DNA from: Halopseudomonas salegens
GTDB taxonomy: Bacteria > Pseudomonadota > Gammaproteobacteria > Pseudomonadales > Pseudomonadaceae
NCBI RefSeq assembly: GCF_900105655.1
Contig: NZ_LT629787.1
Location: 2,914,001 to 2,978,000 of the forward strand
Length of the DNA: 64,000 nt
Direction of reading: 5' to 3'
Shown here: positions 43,576-52,890 of the stretch, piece after piece
Position numbering within the stretch: the stretch's first letter is position 1
Layout: the number at the start of each line of letters is the position of its first letter
The notes under the pieces: generated by a model
Databases searched by the model: none
Told to the model about the DNA's origin: nothing
Seen by the model: only the letters and a program-made list of their open reading frames with translations
Made by a program: the position numbers and the translations under genes

Positions 43576-45618
43576 TTAATTCAACAACAACCCACTGATC
43601 CGCCGCACAGGTGTACGCACTGCCTCTTCAAACACCCCGGCGCGGCTTTCCAGCAGGGTGAAGTGCTTGCTGGCGCGGGTGATCGCGGTATAGACCAGTT
43701 CCTTGGTCAGTACCGGATTGCGCGCCGGTGGCAGCACCAGCACCGCATGGCTGAACTCCGAGCCCTGGGACTTGTGCACTGTCATGGCAAACACACTGTC
43801 CACCTCCGGCAGGCGGCTAGGCAACACAAAACGAATGCCGCCGCTGCCGTCGTTGCGCGGAAAAGCCACGCGCAGGGCCGTGCGTTCGGGGTCGCCCGGT
43901 TTCAGCGCCGGCTCGGCGATGCGCAGGGCGATACCGATATCACCGTTCATCAGCCCCAGCGCATAGTCATTGCGGGTGACCAGTACCGGCCGGCCCTCGT
44001 ACCAGCCCTGCGCCGCCGGCAACAGGCCACGCGCATGCAAAAGACCGGTGATGCGCTGGTTGATCGCGTCCACCCCCCAGTCCCCCTTGCGCACTGCACA
44101 CAGCAGCTGACACTGATCAAACACATTCAGCACCGCACGCGCCCAGGCCTGCCAGGCGTCACTCTCGGCCGGTGTGTCCGCCGACGGTCGTTGCGACTTG
44201 AGCAACTGCAGATAGGCCTGATAGCCCGGCAATGCATCCGTGCCCAGCACGCAGGCGGCAAAGGCCGGATCAGCAGGCTGGTTCAGGCTGCGCTGATGAA
44301 TATCGGCAAACTGCCCGCTGTGCAGCAGTTGCCGGGCACCAGGCGCATCGCAGCGGTTGACCGCACGCGCCAGCTCACCGATACCGCTGTCACTGCCAAA
44401 GCGATGAGAGAAGCGCAGCATGGCCGTTTGTTGCTCGATCAGATGCTGCTCGGCATCGCCGGTTGCCAGGCCGGCCGCGGCCAGTGACTGGCCACTGACC
44501 GCTTCCAGCCAGTCGCGGGTTTGCTCACTGTAATAGCCCTGCTCGGCCTGCCGGCACAGATCACCCAGCACGGCGCCAGCCTCCACCGACGCCAGCTGGT
44601 CCTTGTCACCCAGCAGGATCAAACGGCTATGGGCCGGCAATGCGGCCAGTACGCAGGCCATCATTTCCAGATCGATCATCGAGGCTTCGTCGATCACCAG
44701 CACATCCAGCGCCAGCGGGTTATCGCGGTGGTGACGGAAATGACGGCTGTGCGGCTGGCTGCCGAGCAGCCGATGCAGGGTGCTGACTGCAGTGGGGATG
44801 GCATCGCGCAACTCATCCTTCAGTTGCAACTGGCCGACCTGACGGCCAATGGATTCGGTTAGCCGTGCGGCGGCCTTGCCGGTCGGCGCCGCCAGGCGGA
44901 TGCGCAGTGGCTGGCCGGCTGCTACCGCCGGTGCCTGCAACAGCGCCAGCAGGCGCACCACAGTGGTGGTCTTGCCGGTTCCCGGCCCGCCGGTGATGAT
45001 GCTGAAGCGCCCGCGTGCCGCCAGCGCACAGGCCAGCCGCTGCCAGTCCGGCGCGTGCTTGCTGTCGGTAAACAGCTGCTGCAGTTGCTCGGCAAAGTCA
45101 TCGCTGACCGGCAGCGGTGCCTGCAAGCGTTCACTCAGGGCACTCACCACATCACGTTCATAGTGCCAGTAACGGCGCAAGTACAGCCGCTGGCCGACCA
45201 GTACCAGTGGCCGCACGCCCTCGGCCGGTTGTTCGCTATCGACCACCAGGCTACGGGCCAGCGCTACCTGCCAGTCGGTTAGCGCCACGCTTTGTAGTAA
45301 TTCGGAGGGCAGCGGCGCATCGACACTTTCCGCGCCCTCCGGCGGCAGCGACAGGGCAAAATCAGGAGTCTGCAGGGTGGCGGCCAGATCCAGACAGACA
45401 TGCCCGTGACCCAGTTGGTGACTGACCAGCGCCGCCGCCAGCAGCACCAGCGGTGGGCAGTCGGGCGCCTGCTCGCGCAGAAAACCGGCCAGTGCCCGGT
45501 CCAGTGGACGCAACCAGCCGGCGGCCTGCCAGCTGTCAAGCAGCGCCAGCAGCGCGGCGCTGTCCTCCAATTCGGGCCTGACGGGTGTTTCATTCAACAG
45601 ATCAAATTGCTCAGGCAT
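43576..45618 (-). CDS. recD: Exodeoxyribonuclease V subunit alpha
   Basis: This 680-residue 5'-3' helicase subunit of RecBCD has Walker A ITGGPGTGKTTTVV near residue 210, a DExx-type box VLVIDEASMIDLEMM and motif VI region ending near VYTAITRASKHF. The N-terminal 120 residues form the RecB-binding domain. The start at 45618 (MPEQFDLLNE) overlaps the recB stop by 8 bases. It is the last gene of the recC-recB-recD operon, the usual pseudomonad order. Confidence 0.95.
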   Translation of the reverse strand: MPEQFDLLNETPVRPELEDSAALLALLDSWQAAGWLRPLDRALAGFLREQAPDCPPLVLLAAALVSHQLGHGHVCLDLAATLQTPDFALSLPPEGAESVDAPLPSELLQSVALTDWQVALARSLVVDSEQPAEGVRPLVLVGQRLYLRRYWHYERDVVSALSERLQAPLPVSDDFAEQLQQLFTDSKHAPDWQRLACALAARGRFSIITGGPGTGKTTTVVRLLALLQAPAVAAGQPLRIRLAAPTGKAAARLTESIGRQVGQLQLKDELRDAIPTAVSTLHRLLGSQPHSRHFRHHRDNPLALDVLVIDEASMIDLEMMACVLAALPAHSRLILLGDKDQLASVEAGAVLGDLCRQAEQGYYSEQTRDWLEAVSGQSLAAAGLATGDAEQHLIEQQTAMLRFSHRFGSDSGIGELARAVNRCDAPGARQLLHSGQFADIHQRSLNQPADPAFAACVLGTDALPGYQAYLQLLKSQRPSADTPAESDAWQAWARAVLNVFDQCQLLCAVRKGDWGVDAINQRITGLLHARGLLPAAQGWYEGRPVLVTRNDYALGLMNGDIGIALRIAEPALKPGDPERTALRVAFPRNDGSGGIRFVLPSRLPEVDSVFAMTVHKSQGSEFSHAVLVLPPARNPVLTKELVYTAITRASKHFTLLESRAGVFEEAVRTPVRRISGLLLN

Positions 45619-48600
45619 GATTGATCTCCTGCGGCTGACTGGCAAACAGTTGATCCAGCGTTTCGATCAATGCACGGGACGGGCGCGCCTGCCAGAGACC
45701 GCCGCTGGGTGCATCCACACCACGCAGGAACCAGTACACCGCCCCGCCGACATGCTGATCGTAATCGTAGCCCGGCAGCCGCGCCTTCAGCTGGCGGTGC
45801 AGCGCCAGCACATAGAACACGTACTGCAGATCGTAGCGGTGCGCCTGCACGCTCTGGTACATGGCTGCCTGGCTGTAGCTGCCAGCATCCGGCCCCAGCC
45901 AGTTGGACTTGTAGTCGACCACCCAGTAGCGGCCCTGGTGTTCGAACACCAGATCGATATAGCCTTTGAACAGGCCATTGAGCATGTCCGCGCCCAGTTG
46001 CGGATAATCCCCGCCATCCAGCGTTTCCGCACGTACCAGGGCATCAATTCTGGCCGCCTTGACGCCCTGGGCGGCAAACAGAAACTGCAACTCGCTCTGG
46101 TATTGCCCCGGCTGCAACTGCGTCAGACTGAAGGGCTCGCCGTCCAGTGACCAGGATTGCACCAGCAGGCGACCGAGCCAGTCCTGCAGGCAGTCGGTCC
46201 ATTCCTCCCAGTTGCGTCGCTGACAACGCGGGGCCAGCCATTGCAGGCGGCGCTCCGGTTCAGCCGAGCAGGCAAAGCCGTCTTCCGCCATCTTTTCCAG
46301 CAGGCTGTGCAGAAAGACCCCCGGCTGCGGACCGCGCGGGAAGTTATGCGGACTGTGCGCCCGGCCAAGGCCCGGCGGCAGAAAAATCGCCGGCACATCG
46401 TGATCCAGCGAGTAGCTGTCCTGGCCGTTGAGCAGGGCACTGTAAGAGCCGATCCACCAGTGTTCGAAGGGCTGATGGCCGGGTTGACGTTCACTGATGC
46501 TGGTCGGCGCCGGGGCTTCTGCCTGATAGGCCAGTTCGCTGGCCTCGGGGGCCGGCAGTACAGTGATCTCCGGTGGCTGTTGCAAGGCCTGCAACCACTG
46601 GCCGAGTTGCTCTGTTGACGGCAGTCGCTCGCCACCCGCCAGCAACCAGGCCAGCGCGCTCTGATGCAGTACCGATGCCTTGCCGTTACCACGTTTCAGG
46701 TCGGCCACACCCAGCCAGCAGGCATGCCGAGCCCGGGTCAGGGCTACGTAGAGCAGACGTATATCTTCACCCAGACGTTCGGCATCGGCCTGCGCCACCG
46801 CCTGTTCGTCCGGTTTCAGCTGCAGACGCCGCGCTTCACCATCATGCAGCCGCAGCGGGTGCTTGCCATCCTCGGGACGGCTATGGGCGATAAAAGGCAG
46901 GAACACCAAGGGGTATTCCAGCCCCTTGGATTTGTGGATGGTCACCACCTTGACCAGCTCGGCATCGCTCTCCAGCCGCAACACCTGGTCCTCGGCGCCA
47001 TTGCCGGCGGCATCCTCCAGCAATTCAGCCAGATGACGGATCAACGCCTGTTCGCCGTCCAGCTCACGACTGGCGGCCTGCAGCAGTTCGGCCAGATGCA
47101 GCAGGTTGGTCAGCCTGCGCTCGCCGTCGGCTTGTTGCAGCAGTCGCGCCGGCAACTGGAACTGGTGCAGCAACTGCTGCAACATCGGCAGCACGCCCTG
47201 GCGCAACCCTACCCGGCGCAGGCCGTGAAACTGCTCGACCTTGTTCTCCCAGTAACGCTCATCCTGATTCAGCTGTTCCAGCTCGGCCCAGCGCAGGCCC
47301 AGCCCCGGACTGGCCAGCGCCGCGCGCAGCAGGCTGTCGTTGCCGGGATCGGCGCAGGCGCGCAGCCAGCGCAACACATCAGCCGCTTCCGCACTGGCAA
47401 ACACCGAATCCTTGTCTGACAGGTAGACGCTGCGCACCCCGCGCGCGGCCAGCGCCTGACGAATGCACTGCGCTTCCTTGCCGGTGCGCACCAGGACAGC
47501 CATGTCCGCCGGCTTGACGGCCCTGAGGCCCTGCTGCGGATGGGCAAAACCGGCGTCACCGGCCTGCCCGGCGTTCAGCAGCTCGACCATGGCCGTGGCA
47601 CAGCGCTCAGCCATCTGCTGACGATAGGCATCACCGGTCAGTGGCTTTTCGCTGTCCAGCTGCCACACCGTGAGCGCCGGAGCATCCACGCCCTGATACT
47701 GCCAGATGTCCTTGCGCCCTTGCGCCAGCACCGGCTGGAAGGGCAAGGGGTGGTCCTCGCCCTGACGGAAATGGAAAGCGCCCTTGGGGTTGTTCGCCTC
47801 GGCCAGACTGAACACCCGGTTGACCGCAGCCACCATGGACTGGCTGGAGCGGTAGTTGGTCTCCAGGTTTTCATGCCGCCCGGTGGTATCGCGCCGGGCC
47901 TGGAGATAGGTGTGAATGTCTGCGCCACGGAAACTGTAGATCGCCTGCTTGGGGTCGCCAATCAGCAACAGGGCGCTGTCCTGATCATTGGCGGCGACCT
48001 GATAGACCGCATTGAAGATACGGTACTGCAGGGGATCGGTATCCTGGAATTCATCAATCATCGCCACCGGAAACTGCTGACGGATCACCTCGGCCAGGCG
48101 AGCGCCATTGTGGCCCTGCAGGGCCACATCCAGACGCTTGAGCATGTCGTCAAAGCCCATCTGCGCGCGGCGGCGCTGCTCCTGCTCGAAGCGCGCAGCG
48201 ATCCAGTTGGCGGCCTGGGTCAGGCCAGTCTGTTCCGGGGAAGGCAGCTCCGCCAGTGCCTGCTTGAGTGCGATTATTGCTGTCATCGCCGGATGGGTGG
48301 GTGGTGGACTGCCCCCCTTCCAGGCTTCAGCCAGCCCCTCCTCGCTGAGGCGATGCCAGGCCGAATCAGTCAGATCGAGTTTTTCCTGTTCCGGGGTATT
48401 GGCCCACTCGCGCAGACTGACAAACCAGGGCGCAAAATAGCGGCGTTGCAGCTTTTTACCATTAACCAGTTTTTGCTCGACCGCCTGCTCCAGCAACTGT
48501 TCCAGCTCATCGGCCCAAACGGTCCAGGGCGCTTTCAGCGCAGCCAGGGTGTCAGCGCGTTGCTCCAGGGTATCGGCAATCAGCGCCTGCAAATCGCTGC

Positions 48601-49231
48601 CGGCGTCGGGCAAGGACTCCGCCAGCAAAGGCGTAACCTTGGTCAGCAAACCCTCGGGCGTACCCCAGTGTTCGGCTACCCAGGCCAGCGCTGCGCCCTG
48701 CAGCGGGTAGCAATGCTGACGCCAGTAATCCCGCGTCACCTCGGCACGCAGCTCGCGCTGGTCAGTTTCCAGCGTCTGCTCGAACAGGCTGCCACTGTCG
48801 AAAGCATGTTCACGCAGCATGCGCTGGCACCAACTGTGGATGGTCGATACTGCAGCCTGATCCATCCACTGAGCGGCAATCTCCAGCCTGCGCGCACTGG
48901 CTGGCCAGTGCTCTGTCGGAGTCTGCTGGCAGAGCGCAGTAATGATCGGGTCCGGGTCGGGCAATTCTTCGCGGAAGGCGCTGGCCGCATCCACCAGCCG
49001 GGCACGAATGCGATCGCGCAGCTCCTGGGTGGCGGCCTCGGTAAAGGTCACGACCAGAATCTCCGGCGGCAGCAGGGCGTGGGGGAAATCCGCCTCGCCG
49101 CCTTGGCCGAGCACCAGCCGCAAATACAGCGCGGAGATGGTAAAGGTTTTGCCGGTACCAGCACTGGCTTCGATCAGCCGGCTGCCACGCAACGGGCAGC
49201 GCAGCGCCAGCGGCAGACTGGAATGCGTCAT
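45611..49231 (-). CDS. recB: Exodeoxyribonuclease V subunit beta
   Basis: This 1206-residue 3'-5' helicase-nuclease of RecBCD has Walker A EASAGTGKTF at 21-30, the UvrD-type motif DEFQDTDPLQY and, further on, TIHKSKGLEYPLVFLPF and LLYVALTRARHAC. The C-terminal nuclease domain has WVVDYKSNW near residue 1100, the D-x-K catalytic core that is also needed for Chi-controlled RecA loading. The start overlaps the recC stop (ATGA). The length is normal for pseudomonads. Confidence 0.96.
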   Translation of the reverse strand: MTHSSLPLALRCPLRGSRLIEASAGTGKTFTISALYLRLVLGQGGEADFPHALLPPEILVVTFTEAATQELRDRIRARLVDAASAFREELPDPDPIITALCQQTPTEHWPASARRLEIAAQWMDQAAVSTIHSWCQRMLREHAFDSGSLFEQTLETDQRELRAEVTRDYWRQHCYPLQGAALAWVAEHWGTPEGLLTKVTPLLAESLPDAGSDLQALIADTLEQRADTLAALKAPWTVWADELEQLLEQAVEQKLVNGKKLQRRYFAPWFVSLREWANTPEQEKLDLTDSAWHRLSEEGLAEAWKGGSPPPTHPAMTAIIALKQALAELPSPEQTGLTQAANWIAARFEQEQRRRAQMGFDDMLKRLDVALQGHNGARLAEVIRQQFPVAMIDEFQDTDPLQYRIFNAVYQVAANDQDSALLLIGDPKQAIYSFRGADIHTYLQARRDTTGRHENLETNYRSSQSMVAAVNRVFSLAEANNPKGAFHFRQGEDHPLPFQPVLAQGRKDIWQYQGVDAPALTVWQLDSEKPLTGDAYRQQMAERCATAMVELLNAGQAGDAGFAHPQQGLRAVKPADMAVLVRTGKEAQCIRQALAARGVRSVYLSDKDSVFASAEAADVLRWLRACADPGNDSLLRAALASPGLGLRWAELEQLNQDERYWENKVEQFHGLRRVGLRQGVLPMLQQLLHQFQLPARLLQQADGERRLTNLLHLAELLQAASRELDGEQALIRHLAELLEDAAGNGAEDQVLRLESDAELVKVVTIHKSKGLEYPLVFLPFIAHSRPEDGKHPLRLHDGEARRLQLKPDEQAVAQADAERLGEDIRLLYVALTRARHACWLGVADLKRGNGKASVLHQSALAWLLAGGERLPSTEQLGQWLQALQQPPEITVLPAPEASELAYQAEAPAPTSISERQPGHQPFEHWWIGSYSALLNGQDSYSLDHDVPAIFLPPGLGRAHSPHNFPRGPQPGVFLHSLLEKMAEDGFACSAEPERRLQWLAPRCQRRNWEEWTDCLQDWLGRLLVQSWSLDGEPFSLTQLQPGQYQSELQFLFAAQGVKAARIDALVRAETLDGGDYPQLGADMLNGLFKGYIDLVFEHQGRYWVVDYKSNWLGPDAGSYSQAAMYQSVQAHRYDLQYVFYVLALHRQLKARLPGYDYDQHVGGAVYWFLRGVDAPSGGLWQARPSRALIETLDQLFASQPQEINHA

Positions 49232-52200
49232 GCATCATCCTCCACGGGGGTAAGCACCAGCAATTCACGGGTCTGCAAATCCAGCAAGGGGCGGTACAGC
49301 TGCTCGGCCCAATCGCTGAATCCTGCCGCCTGCAGGCTGGCAAAATCAGGGAAGCTGCGCTGCAGGGCAACACTCTTGTCCACCTCGCCCAACTGACGCT
49401 CACTGCCCTCATAGTATTTGCCGGCCTTGTCCAGATCGTCATCCTTGAGCCAGAGCATGGCGGTTTCCAGCGCCAGCGGCAGCGGCTGACAGAGTCCCTG
49501 CTGAAAGCCGGCCAGCCATCGCTGCAGGATGTCCTGCGCCGTCTCTGGCTGCAGCGGATATAGCGTCAGGCTGGCATCCTCAGCGATCAGACAGACTTGC
49601 GCTGCCGCACCGCTGGCACTGGCCAGCAAGTGCTGACACACAGCCCCCAGTGCGCGCCGCCAACGCAGGCTTTGCTGCTTGCCCTTGCCGCTCAGCAGAC
49701 GGCCGGTTTCCAGCTGCAACAGCATCTGGCCACCCAGGCTGCTGGCGCTGCGCCAACCGCCCAACCAGTCCTGCAGTTCAATGCCCGGCGCCGCTGCACT
49801 GACGGCCAAGGGCTGCTCCAGCGGCGTATCCCACAGTTCCAGCAATTGCTGGTAGCGCACCAGCTGGCCCCGCAGCGGGGCAATCAGCGCTTCCCGTTCG
49901 CGCTCGCCAAAGCCGGCCAGCGGCAGGCTGCCGCGCTGGTTCAGGCGCAATGATTCCTGCTCCAGCACCTGCGTCCAGTCTGCCTCGACGCCACTGGCCA
50001 GGGTGCGCTGCAACAGCCACTGGCTCAGCTCAAAGCGTTGCAGGCCATCGAGGGCAAAGGGTTCATCATCCTCGGCCTGCAGCTCGGCAGTGCGGAACCA
50101 GACCTTCAGACGCTGGCCAAAGAAATGCTCGACCGGGCTGCGCAAGAAACGCTGCAGCGCCGTGACATCAATGGGCTCGCTCAGGTCAGGTGGGGGCAGT
50201 GGGTTATCAGCCACGGTGTTCAACGGCGCCTCATGCAGTACTCGCCAATCGCTGGCATAACTGAACAGGCGCGGGTTGCTGCCATCGAAATAGTGCCGAC
50301 TGAAAGGCTGCAAGGGATGCTCGGTGGTCAGTGCTGCCAGCAGGTCCTGCTCCGGGTCGGCGCAGCGCCAGCCGGCAGCCAGATGGTCACGCAACTGACC
50401 GATCAATACCGAGGGCGGGCGTTCGCCATTGTCGCGGATGCTGCGCCCGACCCAGCTGATATACAGACTATCGCGGGCCGACAGCAGCGCCTCGAGCAGC
50501 AGGTAGCGGTCGTCCTCGCGTCGCGAACGGTCACCGGGACGGTAGTCATGGGCCATCAGGTCAAAATCCAGCGGCGGCTGGGCTCGCGGGTAGTCGCCAT
50601 CGTTCATGCCCAACAGACAGACCATGCGGAAGGGAATCGCACGCATGGGCATCAGGGTGCAGACATTGACCGCACCAGCGAGAAAACGCTGGCTCAGTTG
50701 CTGCTGGCCTATGCCCTCCAACCAGGCCTCGGCCACCACATTCAGCGGCAACTCTTCATCCAGCCCGACCTCGCTGGTCAGCTCCAGCCACTGATCCAGA
50801 CTCTGGTGCAACTGGCCAACCAGTAACTGATCCGTTTCGCTGGCGGCAGTAAAGAAATCGGCTAGCAACAGGCGCAGACGCTCCCCCCAGACCGCCGGTG
50901 CCGCTGCGCTGGCCAAAGCCTGCTCATGCCGGTCCAGCGTCTGCAACAGCTGGTCCAGCGGGCCAATCAGGGCCGCATCCAGACCACCGACCTCGTCATA
51001 GGGTTCAATCTCGCCCCAGGCACCCTGCTGGCCACTGGCATAGCCGAGCAGCATGCGTCGCCAGCCAAAGCGCCAGCTGTTGTGTTCCAACCCGGCGGGC
51101 AAGCCGCGCGCCATGCGCCGCTGCTGATCCAGCCCCCAGCGAATGCCGGCGCCCTCAATCCAGCGCTGCAGGGTCGGCAAGTCCGCTTCGGTCAGATCAA
51201 AACGGTTACGCAGTGCCGGTACATCGAGCAAATCCAGCACCTCGCTGACCGGCAAGCGGCTGTGGGGCAGCTGCAGCAGATGCTCCAGCGCAATCAGCAG
51301 GGGTTCACGACCGCGCTGGTTCTGATCCGCCAGGGTAAAGGGGATGTAGCGCGGGTCATCCGCCGCATACTGGCCGAACACGGCCTGGATATGCGCTGCA
51401 TAGGTATCCACATCCGGCACCATGACAATCACATCCCGCGGGCGCAGGATTGGATGACGACCAAAGGCATCCAGTAGCTGGTCATGCAGGATTTCCACCT
51501 CACGCTGCGCGCTGTGGGCAATATGCATGCGGATCGAGGTATCTGCGCTCAGTTGCGGCGGCGCACCGTGATGGGGTGATTCGCTGGCCAGTGGCGGCCA
51601 GACACTGCGCGTTTCTGCCAGGGGGCGCAGTTCAAGAATATCCTGCTGTAGCTGTTGCAGCAGGGTGTCACCCGGTGGCGGTTCAAACAGGTCAACCCGG
51701 CCACCGTTAATGGCGGCAAAGCGCTGCTCGTAGCTGGCGCGCTCGTCATGGACATCGAGCAGGTTGATATAGTCACGGCCTTGCTTGCCCCAGGCCGCCA
51801 GCAAGGGGTGGGCATGCTGGTGCAGGGTGCTTTCATCCAGCTGCACGGGTGTGTCGGGCTTGGCCGCCTGCCGACGGTATTGATGGCGCAAGAGTTCTCG
51901 GTCAGCAACGATATCGCCCCAGTAGAACTGGCAGGGGTTGAGCACGGCCAGCAGCACCTGACTGAAACGCCCGAGCGCCGCCAGGGCCTCCAGGGTCTGG
52001 GCTGGTAGCGACGAAATGCCGAATACAATCACCCGCCGCGGCAAGCCTGCAGGGCGTTCATCGGTGTTGAGCAGAGCGTCTAGTGCACGCGGATGAACCC
52101 CCGCGCGACTATTACTGACATGCTCGCTACCCACATCGGCCAACACCGCACGCCACAAAGCCGGCTGCCACAGCTCATGTTCGTTCAGTGCCCGACCGCC

Positions 52201-52728
52201 ATTACGCGACAGGCTGATGTAGTCTTGCCCGGCTGCCCAATCATTCAACCAGTCAGCGCGATACACCTGATACTGATCGAACAGGTCGGCCAGGCGTTCG
52301 GCCAGTTGGTAGCGTTTGCGACAGTCATCATCGTCGGCAAGAAATCGCTGCAAGGGCGCAAAGGCAGGATCATCGAGCAAGGCGGGAAGCAAACGCAGCA
52401 AACGCCAGGTCAGCGGTTGCTTGTCCAGTGGCGAGCTGCCCGGCACGCTCTCGGCACCCAGCACGCCACGATACAATTGCCAGAGAAACTGTGCCGGCAG
52501 CTGCACATCCTGCGCGGCAGCAATGCCACAACCGCCCTGCTCCGGGTCGGCCGCCAGCGCCATTTCAAGCCACTGGCCAATACCGTTGCTCTGCACCAGC
52601 ACCACTTCATTTTCCAATGGTGCCAGGGGATTTTCCCGCATCCAGTCGACCACCAGCTGTCGCAGGCTTTCCAGGCGATTGCCATGCAGAATCATGAATC
52701 CGGGGCTGAGACTGGCGGCGTCCTGCAT
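49228..52728 (-). CDS. recC: Exodeoxyribonuclease V subunit gamma
   Basis: This 1166-residue Chi-scanning subunit of RecBCD starts with the family motif region GFMILHGNRLESLRQL and ENEVVLVQSNGIGQWLEMAL. RecC has a helicase-like fold without an active ATPase site, and no Walker A is visible here. A GGGAG site five to six bases before the ATG at 52728 decides the start; the frame is open to 52782. It is the first gene of the recCBD operon. Confidence 0.95.
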   Translation of the reverse strand: MQDAASLSPGFMILHGNRLESLRQLVVDWMRENPLAPLENEVVLVQSNGIGQWLEMALAADPEQGGCGIAAAQDVQLPAQFLWQLYRGVLGAESVPGSSPLDKQPLTWRLLRLLPALLDDPAFAPLQRFLADDDDCRKRYQLAERLADLFDQYQVYRADWLNDWAAGQDYISLSRNGGRALNEHELWQPALWRAVLADVGSEHVSNSRAGVHPRALDALLNTDERPAGLPRRVIVFGISSLPAQTLEALAALGRFSQVLLAVLNPCQFYWGDIVADRELLRHQYRRQAAKPDTPVQLDESTLHQHAHPLLAAWGKQGRDYINLLDVHDERASYEQRFAAINGGRVDLFEPPPGDTLLQQLQQDILELRPLAETRSVWPPLASESPHHGAPPQLSADTSIRMHIAHSAQREVEILHDQLLDAFGRHPILRPRDVIVMVPDVDTYAAHIQAVFGQYAADDPRYIPFTLADQNQRGREPLLIALEHLLQLPHSRLPVSEVLDLLDVPALRNRFDLTEADLPTLQRWIEGAGIRWGLDQQRRMARGLPAGLEHNSWRFGWRRMLLGYASGQQGAWGEIEPYDEVGGLDAALIGPLDQLLQTLDRHEQALASAAAPAVWGERLRLLLADFFTAASETDQLLVGQLHQSLDQWLELTSEVGLDEELPLNVVAEAWLEGIGQQQLSQRFLAGAVNVCTLMPMRAIPFRMVCLLGMNDGDYPRAQPPLDFDLMAHDYRPGDRSRREDDRYLLLEALLSARDSLYISWVGRSIRDNGERPPSVLIGQLRDHLAAGWRCADPEQDLLAALTTEHPLQPFSRHYFDGSNPRLFSYASDWRVLHEAPLNTVADNPLPPPDLSEPIDVTALQRFLRSPVEHFFGQRLKVWFRTAELQAEDDEPFALDGLQRFELSQWLLQRTLASGVEADWTQVLEQESLRLNQRGSLPLAGFGEREREALIAPLRGQLVRYQQLLELWDTPLEQPLAVSAAAPGIELQDWLGGWRSASSLGGQMLLQLETGRLLSGKGKQQSLRWRRALGAVCQHLLASASGAAAQVCLIAEDASLTLYPLQPETAQDILQRWLAGFQQGLCQPLPLALETAMLWLKDDDLDKAGKYYEGSERQLGEVDKSVALQRSFPDFASLQAAGFSDWAEQLYRPLLDLQTRELLVLTPVEDDA

Positions 52729-52828
52729 GACTTCTCCCATGTTGAGCGAGACTGCATGCTCGCGATGCAGATCATTCAACATAGTATCAGGGAGCTGTGC
52801 GACAGGTCAGGTCGCAGATATAGAATAA

Positions 52829-52890
52829 GGGAACCTTTGAAAACGTAGGCGACGCAGCTGCGGCAACGCAGGTAGTTTTCAGAAGCTCCC
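52829..52890. repeat. Short MITE-like inverted-repeat element
   Basis: The ends GGGAACCTTTGAAAAC (52829-52844) and GTTTTCAGAAGCTCCC (52875-52890) form imperfect terminal inverted repeats, with GCAGCTGC near the centre. An extra pair AGGGAGCT (52789-52796) / AGCTCCCT (52884-52891) and a small hairpin TGCGAC/GTCGCA (52798-52816) suggest a nested or older insertion. It lies between recC and the glutamine-synthetase-like gene, ending on that gene's stop codon. Confidence 0.5.

Noticed and set aside
47540..49396. Plus-strand open frame of 618 codons inside recB
   Set aside because: It is the complement of recB in high-GC DNA. The translation is low-complexity and without domains, and recB is a certain gene. 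Similar long antisense frames at 15215-16573, 27781-29244 and 3648-5018 were rejected for the same reason.
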